From contig JAFZRZ010000071.1 of NCBI GenBank assembly GCA_017619635.1, positions 1 through 64,000 of the forward strand: a stretch of 64,000 nucleotides of DNA. The letters are read 5' to 3'. The translations under genes and the position numbers were made by a program. Each line of letters opens with the position of its first letter. The stretch's first letter is position 1. Origin of the DNA: Lachnospiraceae bacterium (GTDB taxonomy: Bacteria; Bacillota; Clostridia; Lachnospirales; Lachnospiraceae). Shown here in pieces: positions 31,467 to 40,332 of this stretch. The notes under the pieces were generated by a model. It saw only the letters and a program-made list of their open reading frames with translations, did no database searches and was not told the origin of the DNA.

Positions 31467-31492
31467 CTACAATAGTAGACATTTATAATATA
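31467..31492. promoter_or_regulatory. Operator-like inverted repeat, copy 3
   Basis: CTAC-AATA-GTAG followed by ACATTTATAATATA is nearly identical to 13030-13055, and lies directly downstream of the class B promoter at 31493-31532. Confidence 0.65.
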
Positions 31493-31532
31493 AGTATATC
31501 AGAAATAAAAATTATTTTGAAATTTTGTGCAA
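31493..31532 (-). promoter_or_regulatory. Class B promoter
   Basis: TTGCAC, 28 bp, TATACTTATATTATAAATG. Confidence 0.72.
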
Positions 31533-31533
31533 G

Positions 31534-31570
31534 AAAAACCGAGTTGAATTGATCAACCCGGTTCTTTTTA
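31534..31570 (-). terminator. Intrinsic terminator
   Basis: AACCGGGTTGA-TCAAT-TCAACTCGGTT, then TTTTCTTGCAC. Confidence 0.85.
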
Positions 31571-31582
31571 TGAAAATGTGGT

Positions 31583-32644
31583 TTATGCTACTGCATAGAT
31601 AGTGCCACGATCTTCTGTGTAGGTCTTGGAAATAGCCTTAACCTGCGTTGCAGAAGCATTTGCAAGCGTTACAACTGAAGATCCGTTCTTGCGGCTGTAA
31701 TCTACAACATAGATGAAACCTGCATCTGTGAGCTCTTTGACGTTAGTCTTGAACTCATCATCGACACCCTCGATCTGAATGATGTTGTCGCCGATAAAGA
31801 TGCGGCTGAAGCCCGTTGTCTCGGTGTAAGAATTTGTTACATACTTTAAGTTGTAATCAAATCTTCTGTACGCGATACGGCAGCCCTGCTTCTCGAAGAT
31901 AACGAGGATAGTTTCTTTTGAATCATCAGGACTAACGATGTTATCGCAGCCGATATCTCCTACTGCATCAGCGATTGCCAGGATATTGCCCTTGTCATCA
32001 GCCTTGACGTCGATATTCTTGAATACGGAATCAAGCTTGGTGATCTCTGCAAGGGAGCCCTTATAGATAGTGTAGATGTTTGATACGTCACACTTTACTA
32101 CTGTCTCAGGCTTTCCGTCCTCGCCCTTTACTTCCTCGATGACCACATTCTTTGCATCGATTACTGCAAGATCATCGCCGTTTGTTGTAGCATTGAACTT
32201 TGTCGTAGCCGGAAGCGGTGCGATGAGTGTCCTGAACTTATCTCTGTCGAGATCGTAGCTCATGATCTTAACGGTATCCTCTCCTTCTTTAGCAGTGAAG
32301 ATCACATTACCTCTGGTTGTTGCGAGAATTGCAACTGCCTGAATTTCGCCCTGCTCCTGAACAAGTTTTTCTTCGCAGTAGTAGATGATTCCGTCTTCGA
32401 TAGAAAAATCTTCCATCAAAGGAATATCCTTGGGATCGGGATCCTTAAGAATCCTAAAACAAATAGCATTTGCATCTGTGATAACGATGCCGGGTGCTTC
32501 TTCGTCGATCTCACCATCTTCTCCAAGAGGAAAAGCATTAACCTCTCCGATTCCTGAAGGAGTTTTAGTCACTGCCAAAACGTACTTCTGTGAATTCACC
32601 TTGTTTCTTACGATCATGTTGTTTCTAACTCTGTTCATCTTCAT
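31583..32644 (-). CDS. Unknown beta-rich protein, 353 aa
   Basis: No family was recognised. Many short beta strands with Asn/Asp turns suggest a beta-propeller or beta-sandwich protein (for example NIYTIYKGSLAEITKLDSVF). It has no signal peptide. AAAAGGAG lies upstream; a class A promoter and terminator flank it. A virion or tail component is possible but unproven. Confidence 0.7.
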   Translation of the reverse strand: MKMNRVRNNMIVRNKVNSQKYVLAVTKTPSGIGEVNAFPLGEDGEIDEEAPGIVITDANAICFRILKDPDPKDIPLMEDFSIEDGIIYYCEEKLVQEQGEIQAVAILATTRGNVIFTAKEGEDTVKIMSYDLDRDKFRTLIAPLPATTKFNATTNGDDLAVIDAKNVVIEEVKGEDGKPETVVKCDVSNIYTIYKGSLAEITKLDSVFKNIDVKADDKGNILAIADAVGDIGCDNIVSPDDSKETILVIFEKQGCRIAYRRFDYNLKYVTNSYTETTGFSRIFIGDNIIQIEGVDDEFKTNVKELTDAGFIYVVDYSRKNGSSVVTLANASATQVKAISKTYTEDRGTIYAVA

Positions 32645-32685
32645 ATTCGTGTTCTCCTTTTCGAATAATTAATTGTTACAAGGAT

Positions 32686-32712
32686 AATATGAAAGAAAGT
32701 GAGAATAATAAA
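32686..32712 (-). promoter_or_regulatory. Class A promoter
   Basis: TTTATT, 15 bp, CATATT, then CTTGTAACAATTAA, the fullest copy of the class A pattern. Confidence 0.78.
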
Positions 32713-32742
32713 AAACGCCAGAGGATTATCTCTGACGCTTCT
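32706..32742 (-). terminator. Terminator of the serpin gene
   Basis: GAAGCGTCAGAG-ATAAT-CCTCTGGCGTTTTTTATT. Confidence 0.85.
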
Positions 32743-32754
32743 TTCGATTGTATT

Positions 32755-34632
32755 CTATTGCAGATTCTTTATGACACCCATAAATATAGGAGATCCCGTT
32801 GACTGGTCTACTATTGCATATAAAAATGGTCTGTCTAGCTTTATTATAATTTCTTTTGGTGGTTCAGGGATCATAAAACCAAGGTCTTCTGTTATTCCTG
32901 TTACTGCGGCAGCGACAGTACCATATCTATCTACTTTTACTTTTGCTTTATGAAAAGCATCACTTACATAAATATTTTCATCGCACATTTTTGAAAAATC
33001 GGCTAATTTCTCATCAAAAATATCTGTGGCTCCTAATTTTTCAAAGTAACCTCTTAACTTTATGTCGTTTTCCCATTCAAATTCTGGCAGATAGATATAT
33101 GCCTCTGATCCATCTGCTACGTCATTTAGATATGCAGAATTGAAAGGTTCATATTCCGGCATCTTTTTTATAAACTGGTCTACGTCTATATCCGGTAATA
33201 TTCCGACAAAATCATAAGTATCTTTATAATGAAGTATGAAGCATTTTGAATCCCCATATCCAAACCATTCAACTCCACTGGTATGTAACATTGTGACTTT
33301 CGATTCGCTCTTGTCGTAATTATTGAAAGGGTAATCTTCTATTACACATGTATATTGATAATCAATATGACCTTCCCTTTTCTCTGACGAATCGGTTTCA
33401 TCTTCTTCGGAAGAATTGTCTTCGTCATCATAATCTTCTCCTATTTCCTCGTTCTCTTCGAACAATTCAGATGCGTAAGGGAGTTTTGTTGTATATTCAT
33501 CATAACTATATACAGGTTTTTTATCAAATTCATATTCTGAGTCCCATCTACCTTCGAAATAAATAGTATTGAACAGTAAGCATACTGATTTTTCGATATT
33601 TTCTTCTTTGACAGTATTGCCGAAATTTCCGTTAGAATAATATGATATCCAACTGTTGATATCTTTAACGGTATCTTTGTTAAATTTTCCCTCCCATACT
33701 TGCGCGTTATAATACTTTTTCAAGTCATTTATATAGGTATCTTTTACGTTTATAGTTTTAAATTGACCGTTATTAAGCCATATCGAATTTGCATTCATGA
33801 CCTTGGTAGATGTTGAATATCTCATTTTTTCATTTAAGATACCGGAAATGTCATTCAACTCTTTTATTGTCATTCCTGCATTAAGCTTATCTTCCAGTTG
33901 TTGCATGGTTTTTCCATCTGAACCGCTTTCAAGCATTCCCAGTGCTGAATAGATTGAGAATGGAGATACAAATACATTGCCAGATTCTTCTTCTGCTATT
34001 GTAGAAAACATATTTTCTGTTGCTTTTGAATATCTGCAAAGAGGGTTGTTTTCATTTATGCGATGATAACTGGCTCCTTCCCAACCAAATTTATGTTCCC
34101 ATTCAACACTGTTGCTTTCGAATAATTCATCATCTGTTGCTTTTAACTGTGTTGATTTTTTACAGAGTCCGTCAGCGTAAAAATCTGTTCTAACATTGAT
34201 AACATTTGAAGATAGGTCTTCAACGTCAACGACTAGCGACGCTGTTTCGCGCAATTCGTTGCGTGATATAATCCCATTTCCGTTAAAATCGTACGCACCA
34301 TATCCTGTACGTTCTAAACATTCTAAATCAGAAGAATCTATATGAAATCCATCTTGCATATAGAAAAGATCTGTATTTACATACCATTCGTCACTGTTTA
34401 TATCGAACAAATCTATCCATTGATAATCTTCAAAATTCACTTCATTTACAAACGCTATTTCATCTCCGTATCTTGTTGGCTGATAATAATACTCTTCTGA
34501 TTCAGAAGATGCTGTATTCTTGCCTTTATGTCCGAATATTGACATGATCAAATAGGTACTTAATCCTATGATTGCTAATATGAGCGCTGCCAGGCTCGCT
34601 ATCATTATCTTTTCTTTCCTTCTTGTTTCCAT
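32755..34632 (-). CDS. Membrane-anchored serpin with EF-hand/dockerin-like segment
   Basis: The 625-residue protein starts with a membrane segment (MIASLAALILAIIGLSTYLI), then EF-hand-like loops (DFNGNGIISRNEL), then a serpin domain (SGNVFVSPFSIYSALGML near its start). The hinge is YGTVAAAVTG and the C-terminus has RPFLYAIVDQSTGSPIFMGVI. The Gly-Thr-x-Ala-Ala-Ala hinge indicates an inhibitory serpin; P1 falls near EDLGF. An acidic Glu/Asp/Ser insertion interrupts the fold. It would trap serine or cysteine proteases outside the cell. Confidence 0.9.
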   Translation of the reverse strand: METRRKEKIMIASLAALILAIIGLSTYLIMSIFGHKGKNTASSESEEYYYQPTRYGDEIAFVNEVNFEDYQWIDLFDINSDEWYVNTDLFYMQDGFHIDSSDLECLERTGYGAYDFNGNGIISRNELRETASLVVDVEDLSSNVINVRTDFYADGLCKKSTQLKATDDELFESNSVEWEHKFGWEGASYHRINENNPLCRYSKATENMFSTIAEEESGNVFVSPFSIYSALGMLESGSDGKTMQQLEDKLNAGMTIKELNDISGILNEKMRYSTSTKVMNANSIWLNNGQFKTINVKDTYINDLKKYYNAQVWEGKFNKDTVKDINSWISYYSNGNFGNTVKEENIEKSVCLLFNTIYFEGRWDSEYEFDKKPVYSYDEYTTKLPYASELFEENEEIGEDYDDEDNSSEEDETDSSEKREGHIDYQYTCVIEDYPFNNYDKSESKVTMLHTSGVEWFGYGDSKCFILHYKDTYDFVGILPDIDVDQFIKKMPEYEPFNSAYLNDVADGSEAYIYLPEFEWENDIKLRGYFEKLGATDIFDEKLADFSKMCDENIYVSDAFHKAKVKVDRYGTVAAAVTGITEDLGFMIPEPPKEIIIKLDRPFLYAIVDQSTGSPIFMGVIKNLQ

Positions 34633-34702
34633 TTAAATCCATTCCTTTCTGTGAAAAGACTCTATTGATTATAGTATGTATTATTTTCTGTAAAAATACA
34701 CA

Positions 34703-34730
34703 ATAAAAAGCGCCGGATAACCGACGCCCT
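34703..34730 (-). terminator. Intrinsic terminator
   Basis: GGGCGTCGG-TTA-TCCGGCGCTTTTTATT. Confidence 0.82.
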
Positions 34731-34743
34731 TTATTTGAGAAAA

Positions 34744-35715
34744 TTATGAAAGCATTGGAAGTACATTCACTCCTGTTTTTGCATTCTTTAAGGTATTGCT
34801 CTTGAGATCGTAGATGAACGGGATATCTGATAGAACTTCGGTAGGATCTACTACTTCGCCGTTAACCTGTTCTATTATTGTATGTACTGCTTCGGGATCT
34901 CCATCAGTCTGATCTTTATCTAATAAGATAACTTCATTTATTGAAGACGGTATGACGAATAATTCGCTGATACCGTGACTGCAGCAGAATTCCTTGAGCA
35001 TGTCTTTAGCCAAGATAGCAACCGGGATTTTACTTTTGTCTTGATTAGTCAGGACATTCATAAAATTATCCGGAGGAAGATTATCTTCGCAGAATTGCTC
35101 GAATTCTTCATCAGACATCATGCAAAAAGGTATCTGTGTTCTGATATGCTCCTTCATGATGTCGGATATCGGCGTGATCTGATAATCCATCTCATCTTCG
35201 TTCTGCAACGCAAACTGAGCTATCGTATCAAGAGATACACCCCAAAAATTAAGAAGACCTTCATTCACTCTGACAGAGGCTGCAAGGTCACTTACCTGAG
35301 AACCGAAAAGCCCTGTTACGTCAACATAGAACGACAGTGCTAATTCATCTCCACAGGGAATGATCGGAATTCCTTCGTTTCTTTTCAAGTTGACCAGTTT
35401 TGCCCTGAGTCGATCTTTGACTTTTGCCAACGAAAAGTTTTCCTGAGTTATCGGGGTTCGTTCGCCAACAAGTCTGCGTTCATTGAATACTTTGCTTATC
35501 TTGTTGATGATGCTTTCAAGATCCTGTCCCTGCTGATAATACTCTTCGTAATAGTCAGCATAAATACATGCCGAGAGATTACTTTCGGGGCAACTCTCAA
35601 AAATTCCTGTCAAAACAACATTGTTGTTCTTCTTGACATTCTCCCACCGATACTCGTACCCGCTTCTTTTTGAGAGACCTTCTACGATAGCATCAGCAAA
35701 TTCATTGTTTACCAT
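34744..35715 (-). CDS. DUF5688-like protein, 323 aa
   Basis: The N-terminus (FADAIVEGLSKRSG) and YADYYEEYYQQGQDLESIIN resemble DUF5688 proteins common in Lachnospiraceae and their plasmids; the family call is from memory of the pattern. The function is unknown. The start at 35715 is chosen for AAAAGGAG. Confidence 0.65.
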   Translation of the reverse strand: MVNNEFADAIVEGLSKRSGYEYRWENVKKNNNVVLTGIFESCPESNLSACIYADYYEEYYQQGQDLESIINKISKVFNERRLVGERTPITQENFSLAKVKDRLRAKLVNLKRNEGIPIIPCGDELALSFYVDVTGLFGSQVSDLAASVRVNEGLLNFWGVSLDTIAQFALQNEDEMDYQITPISDIMKEHIRTQIPFCMMSDEEFEQFCEDNLPPDNFMNVLTNQDKSKIPVAILAKDMLKEFCCSHGISELFVIPSSINEVILLDKDQTDGDPEAVHTIIEQVNGEVVDPTEVLSDIPFIYDLKSNTLKNAKTGVNVLPMLS

Positions 35716-35757
35716 GTTTTTTCTCCTTTTCTCCACTTGGTTTATTGTTACATGATA

Positions 35758-35784
35758 AACATGTAAAAATCAACGATTTATAAA
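35758..35784 (-). promoter_or_regulatory. Class A promoter
   Basis: TTTATA, 15 bp, CATGTTTATC, then ATGTAACAATAAA. Confidence 0.68.
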
Positions 35785-35799
35785 CGTAAAAATAGAAAA

Positions 35800-35900
35800 C
35801 CCCCGATGGCAGTCAGGGGCTTTCAAATGTATAGAGATTTAGTTGTTAGGAAAGGGAAAGTCCAATACAACCTTCTCTAATAATAGTATGATTTATTTAA
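35800..35900 (-). ncRNA. Candidate small RNA unit
   Basis: A promoter-like CATACTATTATTAG near 35890 is followed within about 90 bases by an intrinsic terminator (GCCCCTGACTGCCATCGGGGG then TTTTC, 35802-35822). There is no convincing gene between; a 15-codon TTG frame is possible. Confidence 0.45.
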
Positions 35901-35939
35901 ATTCTTTTTGTATGATGCTGAAGAATATTTTTGTGCAAA

Positions 35940-35972
35940 AAAAAATATCACTCCAATAAAAAGGAATGATAT
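35940..35972 (-). terminator. Intrinsic terminator
   Basis: GATATCATTCC-TTTTTA-TTGGAGTGATATTTTTTTTTG. It ends the 410-residue gene. Confidence 0.85.
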
Positions 35973-35974
35973 CT

Positions 35975-37207
35975 TTAAGCATATATTGCACTGGTATTCA
36001 TCATAGCTTCTGCATCTGCGAAGACATCTCCGGAGAAGCTTGATGTAAGAATAGATTTGATATTCTTGCTGAACTTGCTGAAAAATTCCTCTTTCTTTGA
36101 CTCGATATTTTCTACTTTTGATGATATGTCATCTCTGATAGAATAATATTCTTCTTCTGTCAAATAAGGATTATGTTTCTCAACGTATTCTACGGGCTTA
36201 TTTACGAATCTTTTGATGATCCTGTATACAGAACCCATCTGATCAAATCTAACCCTCAAATAGGGCATTTGAGCCGCTTCACAGTAAGCAGTCTTATACG
36301 CGTCTCTCAGTGCTGTACGCTCAAGATATCTATTGGATTTCTTATAAAAATGTGATTCATCATCACAATCTATACAACCAACGATATTCTTGTCATGCAC
36401 TACAACGTATCCAACCCTGACCTTTCCGATCTTTATCTGATAGAAATAATCTTTAAGATCACTGTCGATGACTGTGTCTAACCTTGTGTTCTTGATATAG
36501 TAATAACCAAGACGCTCCAGGGCTTCTGCTGCTTTATCTGCCTTTTTTGAAACTTCAACGTCAATATTGATCTTCTTTTCAACGCTTTTTACAACGTTCT
36601 GATACTGACAGTAGCTCATTCCGAGCGTATTTGCCATTTCAATGGCTGAACCAACTCTTTTTCCGCTAGGAGTGTTGTAGTTGATCCTTTTAGACGGGAT
36701 TGTAAGAGTCTCCTCTAATGACCAACCCTCGCTTTGTCTTGAATAATACATTGATGTACTGATACCATAATGTTTGCACATTGATGTGATATCGAAAAAC
36801 GTATTTCCAAGATGATCAAAAACTTCCTTGGTTCCATTGACAGGAACAGCGGATTTAAAAGCTTTTTCTAATGAATAACCCTCTTTAAGCATTTTATGAA
36901 TTGCTATGGAACTGAATCCGTGAGCAGTACACATTGCTGAAACAGAGTTATAAACTTTGCCATCAAGTGGACATACCACATTGGAAGACTTCTTAACAGT
37001 CTTTTGAACCAATGCATCTGATACGCTCTTCTTATGCTTGTATGTTCTCGCATAGAATGCGGAGTACGATACATTGTTTGCATCTAAAAGAGCTTCTAAG
37101 GAATCATACTGAATTCCTGTGTTTGGATCAATGATCCCGTTGGGAAAAAGGCTTAACCAAAATCCCTTCATGTTTTGCATTGTATGCAACTTTTTTAAAT
37201 ACCTCAT
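35975..37207 (-). CDS. Putative endonuclease with NUMOD1-like repeats
   Basis: The 410-residue protein has about four repeats of some 45 residues of the form D-G-x-x-Y-x-S-x-x-A-M...G-x-S-x-x-x-I...G-x-S-L-E-x-A (for example YNSVSAMCTAHGFS, EKAFKSAVP). They resemble the modular DNA-binding repeats of homing endonucleases. The C-terminal part has CIDCDDESHFYKKS, RDAYKTAYCEAAQMPYLRVRF, like Vsr/DUF2726-type nuclease domains. A repeat-guided DNA endonuclease is inferred. GGAGACG precedes the start. Confidence 0.68.
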   Translation of the reverse strand: MRYLKKLHTMQNMKGFWLSLFPNGIIDPNTGIQYDSLEALLDANNVSYSAFYARTYKHKKSVSDALVQKTVKKSSNVVCPLDGKVYNSVSAMCTAHGFSSIAIHKMLKEGYSLEKAFKSAVPVNGTKEVFDHLGNTFFDITSMCKHYGISTSMYYSRQSEGWSLEETLTIPSKRINYNTPSGKRVGSAIEMANTLGMSYCQYQNVVKSVEKKINIDVEVSKKADKAAEALERLGYYYIKNTRLDTVIDSDLKDYFYQIKIGKVRVGYVVVHDKNIVGCIDCDDESHFYKKSNRYLERTALRDAYKTAYCEAAQMPYLRVRFDQMGSVYRIIKRFVNKPVEYVEKHNPYLTEEEYYSIRDDISSKVENIESKKEEFFSKFSKNIKSILTSSFSGDVFADAEAMMNTSAIYA

Positions 37208-37380
37208 CGTATCGTCTCCTTTTCTGCCTGTATCAACAGGCTAAATAATCATTGTTAGCCTGCGTTGGCAGGGTAGTTTCATCTATGTGAACTAACCAGA
37301 GCGAAAATATTAACTTTTACTCCCTTTTATTGTTAGATAACTATAATATGACAGTTATAACAAATGATAATTTTGTGCAT

Positions 37381-37412
37381 AAAAATAGAGCCAGATAATA
37401 CTGACTCTTTAA
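37381..37412 (-). terminator. Intrinsic terminator
   Basis: AAAGAGTCAG-TATTAT-CTGGCTCTATTTTTATGCAC. Confidence 0.78.
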
Positions 37413-37429
37413 CTGATTGAATGACGGCT

Positions 37430-37780
37430 TTACGGGAAGTCTGCTTCGAACCAACTATTGTTGTTTTCATCATAAACGATGTACTCGTTGCAGGTGGCGT
37501 CTCCGCTGATATGAGAATCGCCTGATGCAATATGTTTTTCACCATAAACGAAGAACGTATCTCCTTTTAAAAGCCCTCTCATTCTCCTCCTTGTTGTGGT
37601 AGGCGTTGGGATTGGTACAAGTTCAACGATAATAAGATCGACCTCAACTTCTGTTGTGATATTTGGATTAAGTTCATAGAACTTCTTCCTTGCAGCATCC
37701 TTGTTTTCAGCTTCAAGCATCTGTTCTTCGATGACATAATAAGGCGTTCCCGTTTTTTCAGCCTGGCATAAAAACTTCAT
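37430..37780 (-). CDS. Hypothetical protein, 116 aa
   Basis: No family was recognised. A proline/threonine-rich basic linker (VPIPTPTTTRRRMRG) joins two small beta-rich halves. AAAGGAGG lies upstream and a strong terminator lies at 37826-37862 before it. Confidence 0.72.
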   Translation of the reverse strand: MKFLCQAEKTGTPYYVIEEQMLEAENKDAARKKFYELNPNITTEVEVDLIIVELVPIPTPTTTRRRMRGLLKGDTFFVYGEKHIASGDSHISGDATCNEYIVYDENNNSWFEADFP

Positions 37781-37825
37781 ATTCAGTAATGACCTCCTTT
37801 TTAAATGCTATAAAATTAATATAAT

Positions 37826-37862
37826 AAAAAATGAGAACGATAAGTGAATATCATTCTCATTG
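37826..37862 (-). terminator. Intrinsic terminator
   Basis: AATGAGAATGATA-TTCACT-TATCGTTCTCATT, then TTTTATT. It ends the 479-residue gene. Confidence 0.85.
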
Positions 37863-37937
37863 TGTAATGCATTTTTAATAGATTTAAACTTTTATCTTAC
37901 TGATATATTGTTATTTGTCTTACTAATCTGTTGTTAT

Positions 37938-39377
37938 TTATCTTACTAATTCGTCATCGTCATCATCTCGACTTCTTATAACTTGAGGAATAATGACACT
38001 TTCAAGCTGTATATCTAAACCTTCTTCTATTTCCGGTTCACCTTCCGTGTATTCCGGTTGCTCTATCTGTTCTGTCTGCGGAGACTCATTTTCTGTGATC
38101 ATATCCATTAAACCCATGTTGATCTTTTCTTCTACATCTTCGTATCCTGAACAACCGACATCTATGCCGTGGAAATCTTCTAATATGTCCGCACTGAGAG
38201 AGTCGCCTCTTAATGCACGCTCAAGTAGCGTCATCTCATGTTCTTCTTCGACCGGTTCTCTCTGTGTATAATCCTCTCCATTCTCATCTATCTCGGGTTC
38301 TTCTATAAAGACATTTCTTTCTGTGTTGTTGATATGGAGTCTTTCCTGATATATACTTGTCAGCTGACGCTGCGGGACAGTATATTCTTTTGAGATGCCT
38401 TCAAGCATATCAGATATCTCTTTTAGTGAATCGTCATCTTTAAATCTCTCACCGGACTCAAGCATTGTCACTGCTCTTTCCAATACAAGTTCCTTTTCTA
38501 TCCATTTCTCAAGGAATGCTTTTACGTCAGAGCGTGCGTAATCACCTGAATCTGAACGTTCCCAGTCATGATTGAATTCCGATTCTCCTATAGGATCCAT
38601 GCACATGGCATATTCATTACTCAATATCTTAAACTGATGGCCGGCAAATTCAAAAGTATCTCCAACATCGAAAGTATTCGGATCTTTTTCTATTATGAGT
38701 ATGGGACATACTGCCCAGCTAAAATCAGTTCTGCATCTGGTGATATTTCTGCCGTATCCTACCATCTCTGCAACATCTGTGTTTATTCCATAGGATTCAG
38801 GAATTGATTTTAACCACATATAATCAAGTTCGGGCATTAATTCTCTGTATTTTTTATAATCGGCTCTGTCCGGAAGTGTTATCCCGTTTATCCTGATCGG
38901 AGAATTGTATATCTGAATATTGCCTTTTACTCTTTTTTCGCTTATGGCGTTTTTAAACCACCCGTCTATATACTCCTTTAACATTGAAGTCTGATAAACA
39001 TTGTTGTTTCTGATTGTCCAATCATTAAAATTTCTGATGTTTATCACACGGTCGCATAATGCGAGTTCATCTTTTAACAGTGTCCAATCATAACTTGCAA
39101 ATTCAAATTTCTGTCCGGGACGTATCTTTTTGAGTTTATTTTCTATCTTAAGTGCCGGTCTGACACCTATCACCACATTTATGCTCTCGTCAAATACCTT
39201 ATCGCCGTATACAGCCATAACTCTGTCATTTTCAAGACTGTCGGGTGTCAATGTCCACCATTTTTCATGTACCGGCGGGATCATATCCTTAAATTCCTTG
39301 AACTCAAGTCTGCTCAACAAAGATGCTTCCTTAAGTTCTATCTCAAAATCTTCATAATTCTTAACATATGCTGACAT
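37938..39377 (-). CDS. Protein with two DUF6273-like domains, 479 aa
   Basis: The start at 39377 follows AAGGAG. Two copies of a domain occur: FEFASYDWTLLKDELALCDR with SMLKEYIDGWF, and FEFAGHQFKILSNEYAMCMD with SDVKAFLEKWI. They resemble DUF6273, frequent in clostridial surface and phage proteins. The C-terminal third is acidic and disordered. The function is unknown. Confidence 0.68.
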   Translation of the reverse strand: MSAYVKNYEDFEIELKEASLLSRLEFKEFKDMIPPVHEKWWTLTPDSLENDRVMAVYGDKVFDESINVVIGVRPALKIENKLKKIRPGQKFEFASYDWTLLKDELALCDRVINIRNFNDWTIRNNNVYQTSMLKEYIDGWFKNAISEKRVKGNIQIYNSPIRINGITLPDRADYKKYRELMPELDYMWLKSIPESYGINTDVAEMVGYGRNITRCRTDFSWAVCPILIIEKDPNTFDVGDTFEFAGHQFKILSNEYAMCMDPIGESEFNHDWERSDSGDYARSDVKAFLEKWIEKELVLERAVTMLESGERFKDDDSLKEISDMLEGISKEYTVPQRQLTSIYQERLHINNTERNVFIEEPEIDENGEDYTQREPVEEEHEMTLLERALRGDSLSADILEDFHGIDVGCSGYEDVEEKINMGLMDMITENESPQTEQIEQPEYTEGEPEIEEGLDIQLESVIIPQVIRSRDDDDDELVR

Positions 39378-39567
39378 ACATGATCTCCTTAATATAATGC
39401 CCACGCAGGTATCAATAATGGAGAAAAGGATTAAAATAATCGATGACCTGCACAGGCATATATAAATAATATATGATTTATTTAACAGAAAATATGAAGA
39501 ATGGTCGATATTATAATTAGAAAAGTCATAATATTTATATAGAGATATCAAAATCGAGGTAATTACC

Positions 39568-40068
39568 ATGGAAAAAATACTTACAAAGACCGGCAGGATT
39601 AAAGCCATTGAATATATTGACTATCTGCAATCTTTAAGAGATGATGTCATCTCAAACAGTTCAGATACTACATACGCTCCGCTCATAGAACTGTCGGATA
39701 TTGAGGGGCGCTTGGGAGTTTTTCCTATAACTGATAAAGATGGCAGAAAATATTCGTGTTTTAAGCCAAAATACAGCGATAATAACTATCCTGACAAGCA
39801 GCTTGTGCTCTATGATAAGGAAGATTATATAGATATGATGTTTTCATTAACGATGATGGGTAAGAGAAAGGTTCATATGTATCTCGATGAATTGGGTAAA
39901 CGTCATATGTTTATAAATGCTATACGCCCGCAGCCTGTAGATTATGAGGCGTATCTGTCCCAGAACTATTTAAAAGAGATGAGCCGTGAATATCCGATAG
40001 ACCTTGTTCCTGATGCCGATCCTATCATTCTTATCTATGATGAGGATTTCGTGCGTAACTTAAAATGA
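39568..40068 (+). CDS. Hypothetical protein, 166 aa
   Basis: No family was recognised. It is plus-strand and divergent from the 479-residue gene, with the promoter-like CATAATATTTATAT at about 39528. GAGGTAATTACC precedes the ATG. Confidence 0.72.
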   Translation: MEKILTKTGRIKAIEYIDYLQSLRDDVISNSSDTTYAPLIELSDIEGRLGVFPITDKDGRKYSCFKPKYSDNNYPDKQLVLYDKEDYIDMMFSLTMMGKRKVHMYLDELGKRHMFINAIRPQPVDYEAYLSQNYLKEMSREYPIDLVPDADPIILIYDEDFVRNLK

Positions 40069-40116
40069 CAAAGGCTCCGGATAACCGAAGCCTCGTCTGG
40101 GGAAAGGAGTTTTTAT

Positions 40117-40209
40117 ATGGATAAATATATAGAAAATGTCGTGGAGTGTGTACCGCCGCTACCCGCATTTGTAACAGCGGTACGCCTATTATGGAGAATA
40201 AAAACTTAA
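40117..40209 (+). CDS. Candidate 30-aa peptide
   Basis: AAAGGAG lies 8 bases before the ATG of a 30-codon frame starting MDKYIENVVECVPPLP, with a hydrophobic centre and a basic end. A GTACCGC/GCGGTAC hairpin overlaps it. It could be a small membrane peptide. Positions 40210-40295 hold only the class B promoter below. Confidence 0.4.
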   Translation: MDKYIENVVECVPPLPAFVTAVRLLWRIKT

Positions 40210-40235
40210 AGGGGATTATCTTGCCCTTTGATAAG

Positions 40236-40275
40236 AGTATGATATATTTTTTATAAAACAAAAAATTTTGTGCAA
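40236..40275 (-). promoter_or_regulatory. Class B promoter
   Basis: TTGCAC, 28 bp, CATACTCTTATC, minus strand. No minus-strand gene follows before 40068, so it may make an antisense RNA to the plus-strand genes. Confidence 0.6.
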
Positions 40276-40295
40276 AAATTTTAAAAATGAGAAAG

Positions 40296-40325
40296 GCGTC
40301 CGTTATGGGCGCCCTTCTTTTGAGG
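40296..40325 (-). terminator. Intrinsic terminator
   Basis: AAGGGCG-CCCATAACGG-ACGCCTT, then TCTCATTTTT. It ends the LysM gene. Confidence 0.7.
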
Positions 40326-40332
40326 AAAATAA

